DNA of 21,115 bases from an uncultured Acetatifactor sp. Its GTDB lineage: Bacteria; Bacillota; Clostridia; Lachnospirales; Lachnospiraceae. The stretch spans positions 1 through 21,115 of the forward strand of contig CAJUTJ010000061.1 of NCBI GenBank assembly GCA_910589655.1, given 5' to 3'. The notes under the pieces are model-generated. The model made no database searches and had not been told where the DNA came from. It was given only the letters and a program-made list of their open reading frames with translations. Each line of letters opens with the position of its first letter. The stretch's first letter is position 1. Shown here in pieces: positions 14,513-21,115 of the stretch. The position numbers were made by a program, and so were the translations under genes.

Positions 14513-15469
14513 TCAGCCGAAAACGGCAGCTTTGATATCCGAATCGGTTTCCTTCAAATCCCCCCGCCGGTAAGGCACCCGCGCCGCGGGAACGAATTCC
14601 GCCGCTCCGGCAGTATGGACCGTCTGGTCATCAAAGAAAATTTGTGCGCCGAAGGCTTTCAGTATTTCCTTTTTTTCTAAGCCTCCCAAGAAAAACACCT
14701 CATCCACACGGACATCCCATGCCTTGATGGTACGCAGCACTCTCTCATGTGCCGGTGCACTGCGGGCCGTCACAAGAGCCGTCCTGATGGGGCAGTCCTC
14801 ATAGGAAAATTCCTGCTGCAAATCGGAAAGCTTTTTCAGAAATTTCGCAAAAGGCCCTTCGGGAAGAGGCTCCATGGCATGAACCCGCTCGTTTTCCTCA
14901 AAGGCGGTCAAGCCCTTTTCCCGATAGATACGCTCCGATTCCTCCGCAAACAGCACCGCATCTCCGTCAAAGGCAATCCGGATCTGTGCCGTCGCCGTAG
15001 GGATACGGCACACCTGATCATTTTTATATTCCGTACAGATAATCCCCGCCGCAATTCCGTTATCAACGGCGCACTGCACATCCTTTTCACATGCCGACAG
15101 AAACAAATCGGTATGGAAAGCGGTTAAATAGGGGGCCAGCGACGCACCGCTGACCAGCACAAAACGGCTGACAGCCAGACCATAATGGGATACGGTGTTA
15201 AAGATTCTGAGAGCCGTATTGGGGCTGTTGTGGGACATAATGATAACCTCTACCAGATCCTGTTCCGGCTTCCTCTCATTCAGCTGCAAAAGCCCCTTAA
15301 TCAGCTGAAAACCCGGTCCCGGCTTTAGTATATCATTCTCATGTTCCGTCTGGTATCTGCGGTAAGCCTCCAGCCCTTTTGTCTCAAATATCTCATTTTC
15401 CACAGTCAGGTCAAATAAGGTTCTGGAGGAAACTCCGATCACCATCTTCTTATTTAATTGATATGCCAT
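14513..15469 (-). CDS. 5'-nucleotidase, cN-I-like family
   Basis: The 318-aa protein resembles the cytosolic 5'-nucleotidase family (Pfam 5_nucleotid, related to animal NT5C1), which hydrolyses nucleoside monophosphates. Visible marks are IAFDGDAVLFAEE (166-178), with the acidic pair of the HAD-like site, ALVTARSAPAHERV, and FFLGGLEKKEILKAFGAQIFFDDQ near the end. No signal peptide or membrane helix is seen, so it is cytoplasmic. The ATG at 15469 has AAGGGAG six bases upstream. It sits 43 bp after the DUF1653 gene and 155 bp before the SfsA-MutY fusion, all on the same strand. The family assignment is by motif recognition only. Confidence 0.8.
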   Translation of the reverse strand: MAYQLNKKMVIGVSSRTLFDLTVENEIFETKGLEAYRRYQTEHENDILKPGPGFQLIKGLLQLNERKPEQDLVEVIIMSHNSPNTALRIFNTVSHYGLAVSRFVLVSGASLAPYLTAFHTDLFLSACEKDVQCAVDNGIAAGIICTEYKNDQVCRIPTATAQIRIAFDGDAVLFAEESERIYREKGLTAFEENERVHAMEPLPEGPFAKFLKKLSDLQQEFSYEDCPIRTALVTARSAPAHERVLRTIKAWDVRVDEVFFLGGLEKKEILKAFGAQIFFDDQTVHTAGAAEFVPAARVPYRRGDLKETDSDIKAAVFG

Positions 15470-15512
15470 AACCCGCTCCCTTCCGGAGACATCTTATCAG
15501 AAAACGAATATG

Positions 15513-16187
15513 TTACCTCAAACGATTGCATTCATAACGCTCCATTGTCAGCAGACAGGTTTTCAGAGATTCATAACGCTCCTCGATATCCCCGTCCTCC
15601 ACTTCCAAATCACAGGCGATGGCCATGGTGGTAATCATGTCGTCCGTGATGCGGTGGTGCAGTCCCGCCAAAATATTCAGACGCTCTTCATAGCTGTCTG
15701 CATCCAGAAATTCCAGCACAAAGGGGTCAATATTGAGTTCCTCGGACTCCCCGCCGGATTCCCGTTCCGGCTCCGGAGACGACATTTTCTCCGAAGACGC
15801 TCTTCCTTCCACCGACGGCGCCAAAGACAATATTCCTTTCGCCGCTGCATCCGACGCTTTTTCGGAGGCTGTGTTCTGCAGGGAAACGGAAGAGCCGGGA
15901 TTCCTGTACTCGGCCTGAGGACATTTGTCCGCCTCTGCCTTCTGTCTCGCCGCGTCCGGCCCCTGAAGCTCAAAACGGAATTCCTGTGCCGCGTCCGGAT
16001 ACTTCTCCCTGTCCACCGGACTGACAAACATGGCAAGGGGGCGGGCATATGTCTTAAAATCGCCGTACATGGCCTGATAGACCACCAATGTCTCCCCCGT
16101 CTCGGTATGTTCTGCAATTGCTGTAATCTGATATAGATTCCCTTTAAAATGTTTATAGATTTCATGTGGCTTGGGAATAAATGACAT
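15513..16187 (-). CDS. DUF1653 domain protein with long acidic tail
   Basis: The first 70 residues match DUF1653: PKPHEIYKHFKGNLYQI, HTETGETLVVYQAMYGDFKTYARPLAMF. The domain usually makes up nearly the whole of a short protein. Here it is followed by about 150 more residues, with a low-complexity stretch rich in S, E, A and P (about 75-150) and a C-terminal helical segment ending in LKTCLLTMERYECNRLR. Function is unknown. The ATG at 16187 has AAGGAG upstream. It is the first gene of the run leading to the nucleotidase, SfsA-MutY and glycosyltransferase. A 227-residue frame on the same strand, overlapping in another phase, is not coding. Confidence 0.85.
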   Translation of the reverse strand: MSFIPKPHEIYKHFKGNLYQITAIAEHTETGETLVVYQAMYGDFKTYARPLAMFVSPVDREKYPDAAQEFRFELQGPDAARQKAEADKCPQAEYRNPGSSVSLQNTASEKASDAAAKGILSLAPSVEGRASSEKMSSPEPERESGGESEELNIDPFVLEFLDADSYEERLNILAGLHHRITDDMITTMAIACDLEVEDGDIEERYESLKTCLLTMERYECNRLR

Positions 16188-16264
16188 CCGGAGGTCTCCT
16201 TTCGATCAAACAAACGCTTTACGGCAAAAGTTACTGCCGGAAGCTGATTCAAAGTTACTTGATA

Positions 16265-16293
16265 ATTATATATAAAGTAAAAAAATTTGTCTA
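16265..16293 (-). promoter_or_regulatory. Promoter of the DUF1653-to-glycosyltransferase gene run
   Basis: On the minus strand TAGACA (16288-16293), a 17-nt spacer and a perfect TATAAT (16265-16270) lie about 80 bp before the DUF1653 start. The surrounding A/T-rich sequence fits a strong sigma-A promoter. Confidence 0.8.
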
Positions 16294-16414
16294 AAGGAAG
16301 TATACCCCTATTTTCAAAAAATGTCATGTAATTCCAATAATTCGAACAAAAGAAAATCAAAAAAAGAAAATCAATAAGAAAATTTCCTGTCCGAACTGAT
16401 TTGCATGCTCCCGT

Positions 16415-16786
16415 TTACAGATTAATACGGAAAACACATTCTTGATCCGTAAAAAAGAAATCCTCCAATCCGTCCGTCAGCCGTTTCCGCTCTTCTCCGC
16501 TCAAGGCCTTTATTCTGCTGTGATGAATGCTGAGGGTGTATACCCTGCTTCCGTCCCCATTCACCACCCGCGTGAGCATTAAGCCGCTGTTCTCATATCC
16601 TTGCCGTACAAGATATTCCCCGGCCTCCTTTACTAATATCTGCTCTCTTTCCCGGTAATATCTTTCCGACTCCTCTCCGCCGAAATCCGCTCTGCAAAGC
16701 GCCGTGCCCGTACAGCAAAAGGCCGTAACAACCACTAATATAATTGTTACCGCCCAGAACCTTACCTTGCCTGCTCTTCTCTTCAT
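16415..16786 (-). CDS. Small membrane-anchored or secreted protein of unknown function
   Basis: The 123-aa protein is not recognised. A basic N-terminus (KRRAGK) is followed by one hydrophobic segment (about 9-30), a signal peptide or anchor, then about 90 residues that would be outside the cell. The exported part starts with a charged helix (EESERYYREREQILVKEAGEYL) and ends with a beta-like region that includes YTLSIHHSRI. Three Cys residues lie in or just after the hydrophobic segment, but no clear lipobox is seen. GGAGGA precedes the ATG at 16786. It follows the XRE regulator by 98 bp on the same strand, so the two may be functionally tied. Confidence 0.75.
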   Translation of the reverse strand: MKRRAGKVRFWAVTIILVVVTAFCCTGTALCRADFGGEESERYYREREQILVKEAGEYLVRQGYENSGLMLTRVVNGDGSRVYTLSIHHSRIKALSGEERKRLTDGLEDFFFTDQECVFRINL

Positions 16787-16822
16787 TGTACTTTCCTCCG
16801 TTCCTTGTTCTTTGATACAGGC

Positions 16823-16873
16823 ATTATATAAAATTATAAGTCCGTTAAAACTCTCTTAAATTCTTAAGGCTCT
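16823..16873 (-). promoter_or_regulatory. Possible promoter and direct repeats before the small exported protein
   Basis: On the minus strand a perfect TATAAT (16823-16828) lies about 35 bp before the start codon. The -35 (TTTTAA, 16845-16850) is weak, as if an activator were needed. Just upstream, TTAAGA occurs twice with 2 bp between, followed by TTTTAAC. That layout could bind a response regulator, but the evidence is thin. Confidence 0.35.
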
Positions 16874-16884
16874 TTATGCGCCAA

Positions 16885-17322
16885 TCATTCCGCCAAAACT
16901 CCCAATGCAGCAAACCCATGGCTGAACAACAGCTCGTTTGCCTCCATGATTGTCTGTTCCCGGTTCAGTGCAAACAGAATCAATGCATCCCTCTCGTCTC
17001 TGGCATACAACTCCCTGTTACAGGACAGTTTCAGCATTTTCTGCGTTTCCTCACCGGAGAGGCACAGCCCGAAGGCCATGGAAATCAGCTTATCCCGGGA
17101 AGGCGTTCTCCTTCCGGAAAAAATCTGATATACATACACCCTGTCCAGAAGGGACCTTCGCACTACGTCAGCGCGGTTAAGCCCCTTTTGGGACAGCATC
17201 CGGTTCAGATAATCAGGAAGAGTATCTGCTATCATATAATTCTGATTGGTTTTCAAATAGTCCTCAATATCCGTTGACGCTTTAATCTCATGATGCAACT
17301 CTTCCGTTGTTTTATTTTCCAT
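16885..17322 (-). CDS. XRE-type helix-turn-helix regulator
   Basis: The 145-aa protein carries a lambda-repressor-like DNA-binding region at about 34-95: LPDYLNRMLSQKGLNRADVVRRS, then DRVYVYQIFSGRRTPSRDKLISMA. The first 33 residues are charged, and the last 45 form a helical segment ending in ELLFSHGFAALG, probably for dimerisation or partner contact. No membrane helix. The ATG at 17322 has AAGGAG upstream and a good promoter at 17352-17380. It is divergent from the transmembrane kinase, and the four palindromes between them are natural candidates for its binding sites. That link, and any phosphorylation of it by the kinase, are inference. Confidence 0.85.
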   Translation of the reverse strand: MENKTTEELHHEIKASTDIEDYLKTNQNYMIADTLPDYLNRMLSQKGLNRADVVRRSLLDRVYVYQIFSGRRTPSRDKLISMAFGLCLSGEETQKMLKLSCNRELYARDERDALILFALNREQTIMEANELLFSHGFAALGVLAE

Positions 17323-17351
17323 ATTGCTTCTCCTTCAAACTGTATGCTATA

Positions 17352-17380
17352 ATTTTACCAAATCGGCGAAAATATGACAA
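17352..17380 (-). promoter_or_regulatory. Sigma-A promoter of the XRE regulator
   Basis: On the minus strand TTGTCA (17375-17380), a 17-nt spacer and TAAAAT (17352-17357) each match consensus at five of six bases. The -35 lies 40 bp from the nearest palindrome of the intergenic array. Confidence 0.8.
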
Positions 17381-17408
17381 GACGGAAAGAACCGAATTAT
17401 GCGGACAT

Positions 17409-17534
17409 GGGGCATAAGTTTGGAAGTAAACTTCCAAGTATTGATTGGTATGTGTGCTAAAGCACACTTGGGGTATAAGTTTGGAAGTAAACTTCCAAAT
17501 ATTGATTGGTATGTGTGCTAAAGCACACTTGGGG
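17409..17534. repeat. 61-bp tandem repeat carrying four phased palindromes
   Basis: Unit 1 (17409-17469) and unit 2 (17470-17530) differ at two of 61 positions, and a third unit begins at 17531 with GGGGTATAA. Each unit has palindrome P1, TTGGAAGT-AA-ACTTCCAA, and palindrome P2, GTGTGCT-AA-AGCACAC. Centres lie at 17428.5, 17459.5, 17489.5 and 17520.5, so spacing is 31, 30 and 31 bp, about three helical turns. All sites would face one side of the DNA. The third unit's GGGG forms the ribosome site of the kinase gene, so the array runs right up to its start codon. Confidence 0.93.
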
Positions 17535-17541
17535 TATAAAT

Positions 17542-19041
17542 ATGAAATACAGTGAAATAAAATGTTTGAAACAAGGGGAAAAGAGCACGGTACAACTGGT
17601 ACGTGAACAAAACGGCGGACAAATATTTATACGAAAAATATTAAAAGGGCAGCATCCCATTTACCAAACTTTGCAGAACGCTCCCCACCCTTGTCTGCCA
17701 AAGCTATATGACATTACCGTCTCCGAAGAATCCACAACGGTTATCGAAGAATATATTAAGGGTCAAACTTGCGGCGCCGTAGAATTGTCCGAAAAGCAAT
17801 TTCTAAACCTTGTCAGAGAATTATGTTCCGTTCTGGAATTCCTGCACGGAAAGGGCATCATCCACCGTGATATTAAGCCTTCCAACATCCTCCTTACGGA
17901 GGACGGGCATATACGCCTCATTGACTTTGATGCCGCCCGTATACCCAAGGAAACGGTGGAGCAAGACACAATTCTTTTGGGCACCAGAGGCTTTGCCCCG
18001 CCGGAGCAATACGGCTTCTCCCAAACCGACGAACGGGCAGACATTTATGCTCTGGGAGCCACCCTGAACCTGCTCTTGGGAGAGAAAAAACGAAAACCCC
18101 GCTATATAAAAATAATTCGGAAGTGTATGAATCTGGATCCGGAAAAACGATATCAGACCGTAAAACAGATACGGCAGGCTTTTTTCCATACCGAAAGAAA
18201 TATCCTTTGCGGTTTTGCGGCGCTTATCCTGATTGCCCTTGCAGGAAGCTGCGCGGTCGCTCTGCCACCTTTCCTAAAAGGCAATCCGGCAGACAGCGAA
18301 AACGGGGACGCTTCCCTCACGGTTCTGCCCGTGCCGGAGTTCCCCCATTGGGACGGCGAAACAGGCACGGCGGCATGGGGGAATGTGCCGGAATCGGGCA
18401 TTGCGGATGAAGTACAATTCTATTTGAGATTATATAGGAGAGATACGGAAACCCCTCCGAACCCTGATGACGGTGATTGGTATTATGAGTACAAAGTAAG
18501 AATGGGGGGCTCCAATAGAGAAGACGAAATTCAGGCATGGAACCTTACGCCTGCCTTGGATAAGAATGGATATTACTATTTTACCGTAGCATCCGTCGGA
18601 GACGGCATACACTACACGGACAGCCCCTATGCCGTTTCGGATGTTTTCGAATATACAGGGGATGCCGCCCCTTCTTTACCTCCTCCCACAGGCCTTGCAT
18701 GGGCATTGTATGAAGAAGATAATACCCGGCTCTATTATGCAGCATGGGACAACCTCGACGATTATGACGGCAACGACTGGTTTAATGTAACCGTATATGA
18801 CGAGACCGGAGCCTATGTAATGAATAATACATGGTCAAAGAGCAATATTTTAAAAAGAGACAGAAACGGAATACGTATACCAGCGGAATTTTTAATAGCC
18901 GGGCCGGACAAGGCATACCGTTTTACCGTTCAAGTCTATTCTTCGCGGCCCAACGAATACCGGTCAAGCCCCATGCCGGATCCCCCGCCGGAGGAATACT
19001 ATAGTCCATGGCTTCTATTCGGCCCCCAAAGTGATAAATGA
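17542..19041 (+). CDS. Transmembrane Ser/Thr protein kinase with Fn3-like ectodomain
   Basis: The 499-aa protein has an intracellular Hanks-type kinase domain (about 1-215), one membrane helix (221-243) and an outer region of about 255 residues. Kinase marks are a likely ATP lysine (Lys32), HRDIKPSN with Asp110 and Asn115, DFD instead of DFG (128-130), and GTRGFAPPEQYG for the activation segment. The glycine loop is degenerate (KQGEKSTVQLV). The key catalytic residues are present, so activity is likely. The outer part holds two beta-rich Fn3-like repeats, with GYYYFTVASVGDGIHYTDSP and AYRFTVQVYSSRP in matching positions. The open frame starts at a TTG (17506) inside the repeat, but the ATG at 17542 has GGGG seven bases upstream and gives a normal N-terminus. 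Confidence 0.93.
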   Translation: MKYSEIKCLKQGEKSTVQLVREQNGGQIFIRKILKGQHPIYQTLQNAPHPCLPKLYDITVSEESTTVIEEYIKGQTCGAVELSEKQFLNLVRELCSVLEFLHGKGIIHRDIKPSNILLTEDGHIRLIDFDAARIPKETVEQDTILLGTRGFAPPEQYGFSQTDERADIYALGATLNLLLGEKKRKPRYIKIIRKCMNLDPEKRYQTVKQIRQAFFHTERNILCGFAALILIALAGSCAVALPPFLKGNPADSENGDASLTVLPVPEFPHWDGETGTAAWGNVPESGIADEVQFYLRLYRRDTETPPNPDDGDWYYEYKVRMGGSNREDEIQAWNLTPALDKNGYYYFTVASVGDGIHYTDSPYAVSDVFEYTGDAAPSLPPPTGLAWALYEEDNTRLYYAAWDNLDDYDGNDWFNVTVYDETGAYVMNNTWSKSNILKRDRNGIRIPAEFLIAGPDKAYRFTVQVYSSRPNEYRSSPMPDPPPEEYYSPWLLFGPQSDK

Positions 19042-19150
19042 CCTTTCACCAATAACTTTTTCTGCAATGTCTGCCGGCAGCATACCCGAGCCAAAGATAT
19101 TCCGTATATACTTTAGAAGTATTCGTCACGAAAGTCCCATCGTCATTACG

Positions 19151-19182
19151 GCACCGCAAAGTGTTTTTATACTTTGCGGCGC
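19151..19182 (+). promoter_or_regulatory. Hairpin between kinase and LysM genes
   Basis: CCGCAAAGT (19154-19162) pairs with ACTTTGCGG (19171-19179) across an 8-nt loop, and GC pairs extend the base. No T-tract follows on the plus strand, so it is not a standard terminator. In the 200-bp gap between the two genes it may set their relative expression, or mark an RNA cleavage site. Confidence 0.55.
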
Positions 19183-19241
19183 AGATGGTACACATGCGGG
19201 CAAAAGTCCGACAATTCTAAAGTACAGGAGGAACTACTACT

Positions 19242-20579
19242 ATGAAAAAGAAAGCAATATTGGCAGCATCTCTGGCTCTTGCATTGATGGCATCGCCCTT
19301 CGGCGGCATAAATGTGTCGGCAGAGGAAGGGGAGAATGTTTCCGTTCAGGATGAGAGCCGTGCCGCAGCACCTGTGGAAAAGGAAACACTGGGGGCACCT
19401 CGCAATGTCCGGTTCTCCGCGGATCTGGGATGGTGCACTTTTTCTTTTCCCGCTACTTATTTCGGCCCCTATCAGGCGCATATATGGGTTTATCGGGACG
19501 GCGAGCTGGCTCGGGAATACAATACCCTCGGCGATAACAGTAATCCGTGGAACTTCTATGTAAGGCAGGGAGAGGCAGGCGGCCGCTACTACTCGGTCCA
19601 AACACCTTTCTATCAGGATCTGGAAGACTCCGGCTCTTACTATTTTAAGGTACGCATGGAAAAACTATTGCCTGACGGCCTTGCCGTAAGTGCAACGGTT
19701 ACTTCAGAGACGGTGCAGTATATCCGCCCCGATCAGGCATTGGAAACCACAACAGGTTATTGGGATACGGAAAAAGAAGGCCTTTTCCATTATACATCCG
19801 TAGACGGCGCCGCAGGATATGAATATCGCCTGTACAAGCAGTCCGGCAGCCGGTGGATGCCTTGTATCCTTCGCAGTACTGCCGGCGGCACCTATACCAG
19901 CATAGGCCATCTTTCCGCATTCAGCAGCATAAACCCTGACAGCCCCAGAGACGCAGGCGGCGAGGACAGAACCATAGATTTTACTAATGATATATTCGGA
20001 AACCCCTATGTGGATCCGGAAGGCAGCTACTGTGTCACAATAAGGGCGCTGAGTGGCGATCTGAATGAAACCGCCAACGGCTCAGAGGGCGCGATGTCCG
20101 ATGCACTGCAGATCGGAAGGGGTTCCGTTTCCGATTCCGATCCCGGACAAGAGGATACGGATACCTCCTCCACCTTGGAATCCCGGATAGAAACGGCACA
20201 GTCCGGTGACGTGATCCAAATGCAGGATGTCACTACCTTATCCTCCTCCGAAGTAAAACAGCTTCTGGAAAACGGACTGACGCTGGAGATGGAATACACC
20301 TATGAGGGTGTTGACTATAAAGTCCGCATTCCCGCCGGGGCATCCATGGACGAAAGCATCCCTTGGTACGGTCCTCTGTATCTGGCACAGCATTACGGCG
20401 TCAGCCGTTTGGGCGGGACATCCGCCGCAGGAGGCCCCTCTTATACCGTACAAAAGGGAGACACTCTCGGTAAGATTGCCCGTGCCAACAATATGTCGCT
20501 GGCCGAACTGACGGCAAAGAATCCTCAGATTAAAAATGCGGATGTCATCATTCCCGGACAGACCATCCAAATCAAATAA
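19242..20579 (+). CDS. Secreted LysM protein with Fn3-like repeats
   Basis: The 445-aa protein has a clear signal peptide (MKKKAILAASLALALMAS, cleavage probably after VSA at about 27). Two beta-rich repeats follow. The first (about 48-165) ends in SGSYYFKVRMEKL, and the second (about 170-290) in EGSYCVTIRALSG. They resemble the ectodomain repeats of the upstream kinase. A Ser/Asp-rich linker (about 293-310) and a conserved-looking segment of about 75 residues come next. A single C-terminal LysM domain follows (about 401-445; YTVQKGDTLGKIA ... IIPGQTIQIK), which would bind peptidoglycan. AGGAGG precedes the ATG at 19242. It is probably a cell-wall protein linked to kinase signalling; the partnership is inferred. 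Confidence 0.92.
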   Translation: MKKKAILAASLALALMASPFGGINVSAEEGENVSVQDESRAAAPVEKETLGAPRNVRFSADLGWCTFSFPATYFGPYQAHIWVYRDGELAREYNTLGDNSNPWNFYVRQGEAGGRYYSVQTPFYQDLEDSGSYYFKVRMEKLLPDGLAVSATVTSETVQYIRPDQALETTTGYWDTEKEGLFHYTSVDGAAGYEYRLYKQSGSRWMPCILRSTAGGTYTSIGHLSAFSSINPDSPRDAGGEDRTIDFTNDIFGNPYVDPEGSYCVTIRALSGDLNETANGSEGAMSDALQIGRGSVSDSDPGQEDTDTSSTLESRIETAQSGDVIQMQDVTTLSSSEVKQLLENGLTLEMEYTYEGVDYKVRIPAGASMDESIPWYGPLYLAQHYGVSRLGGTSAAGGPSYTVQKGDTLGKIARANNMSLAELTAKNPQIKNADVIIPGQTIQIK

Positions 20580-20623
20580 ATCGGGCAGAGAAGATTTCTT
20601 TCCGCACTTTCCAACTATAGCAA

Positions 20624-20661
20624 CGGCGGAAGCTTATAGGATTATAAGCTTCCGCCGTCTT
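20624..20661 (+). terminator. Rho-independent terminator after the LysM gene
   Basis: CGGCGGAAGCTTATA (20624-20638) and its perfect complement (20643-20657) form a 15-bp stem with a GGAT loop, followed by TCTTTGTC. It lies 45 bp past the stop codon and closes the kinase-LysM unit. Confidence 0.92.
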
Positions 20662-20712
20662 TGTCATTGAAACATCTATTCGTTACTGTATTCCGCAGAT
20701 CTGTCACTTTTT

Positions 20713-20786
20713 ATTTACACACCCTCATATAACCATAGAAAATCTTCATTCCTTTCACACTTCCAGACATGCCGCCATCGGCGGCA
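20713..20786. repeat. Multi-hairpin repeat, right-half fragment
   Basis: From TTTACACACCCTC onward the sequence matches the right half of the repeat, including AGAAAATCTTCATTCC and the following ACACTTCCAGACATGCCG, but the left arms are missing. The stretch ends in a small hairpin, GCCGCC-ATC-GGCGGC (20771-20785). It begins the array that fills the right edge of the window. Confidence 0.7.
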
Positions 20787-20959
20787 CAAACAATTTATGA
20801 ACTGGTGCAAGTCCGTAAGAACGCTGTTCTTGCGTTCTTAAAGGAATGGCAAATCCATTCCTTGGGAATGACTTAGATTTTCTTAGGTTGGGTACAATGC
20901 AGGTACAAAGAGGGAGTGTTTACACACCCTCTTTACAACCTTAGAAAATCTTCATTCCG
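20787..20959. repeat. Multi-hairpin repeat, copy B
   Basis: This has the same order as copy A. TAAGAACGC/GCGTTCTTA form the first stem (20816-20840). An additional perfect hairpin, AAGGAATGG/CCATTCCTT, is inserted at 20841-20863. The long nested hairpin runs from 20865 to 20959. An 11-bp duplication (GTACAATGCAG then GTACAAAG) lies in its left arm. From 20580 to the window end there is no gene beyond these repeats and the terminator. Confidence 0.85.
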
Positions 20960-20984
20960 TTAACACTTCCAGATATGCCGACAC

Positions 20985-21115
20985 AGCCATCAATGAATTG
21001 CCGCAAGGCCGGAAGAATCGCGCAAGCGATTCTTCGAGGAATGACTTAGCTTCTCTTAGGTTGGGTATAAAGAGGGGGTGTTTACACACCCTCTTTCCAA
21101 CCTTAGAGAAACTTC
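20985..21115. repeat. Multi-hairpin repeat, copy C (cut by window end)
   Basis: The first hairpin is GAAGAATCGC-GCAA-GCGATTCTTC (21012-21035), a perfect 10-bp stem closed by a GNRA tetraloop. Its sequence differs from copies A and B while pairing is kept. In the long hairpin (21038 onward) AGCTTCTCT replaces AGATTTTCT, and the opposite arm reads AGAGAAACT. One change is compensated and one gives a C-A mismatch. The last bases lie beyond the window. Confidence 0.85.

Noticed and set aside
15677..16360. Minus-strand open frame of 227 codons overlapping the DUF1653 gene
   Set aside because: It covers the same strand in another phase and the product is Arg/Cys-rich low complexity. The DUF1653 frame has the domain and a ribosome site, and this frame would start upstream of the promoter's -10.

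Overview
The window looks like chromosome from a low-to-mid GC Firmicute, most likely a Lachnospiraceae-type clostridium. This rests on protein families (LplB/LplC-type sugar permeases, UPF0735/PheB beside homoserine dehydrogenase, clostridial MutY iron-sulphur spacing, DUF1653), strong AGGAGG-type ribosome sites and sigma-A promoters. It is an inference; there is no rRNA or tRNA to anchor it. I see no phage, transposase gene, CRISPR array or tRNA.

Layout. 1-145: one copy of a multi-hairpin intergenic repeat. 145-2265 (-): two sugar ABC permeases separated by a 110-bp hairpin unit duplicated in tandem; the promoter and a repeated GCGCAACAA motif lie upstream. 2505-3824 (-): membrane-anchored NagZ-like family 3 glycosidase. 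4227-7345 (-): PheB-like ACT regulator, homoserine dehydrogenase and aspartokinase, an aspartate-family amino acid operon with a long leader. 7817-9055 (-): glyA with a roughly 250-nt structured leader. 9671-11496 (+): lipid kinase and PAP2-type phosphatase, ending convergently on a shared bidirectional terminator. 11512-16187 (-): glycosyltransferase, an SfsA-MutY fusion, a cN-I-like 5'-nucleotidase and a DUF1653 protein. 16415-17322 (-): small membrane/secreted protein and XRE-type regulator. 17542-20579 (+): transmembrane Ser/Thr kinase and a secreted LysM protein. 20700-21115: tandem copies of the same multi-hairpin repeat seen at the left edge.

The most interesting part is 16.4-20.6 kb. 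An XRE regulator and a receptor-type kinase are transcribed divergently. Between them lie four perfect palindromes of two alternating kinds, with centres 31, 30 and 31 bp apart (about three helical turns, so on one DNA face). The kinase ectodomain and the secreted LysM protein carry similar Fn3-like beta repeats, which suggests an envelope-sensing module. Other notable items are the SfsA-MutY fusion, a 19-bp stem in the glyA leader whose only imperfections are G-U wobbles in the mRNA sense, repeat copies whose hairpins differ by compensatory changes, and a 124-131-bp inverted-repeat element present in two good copies and one decayed copy.
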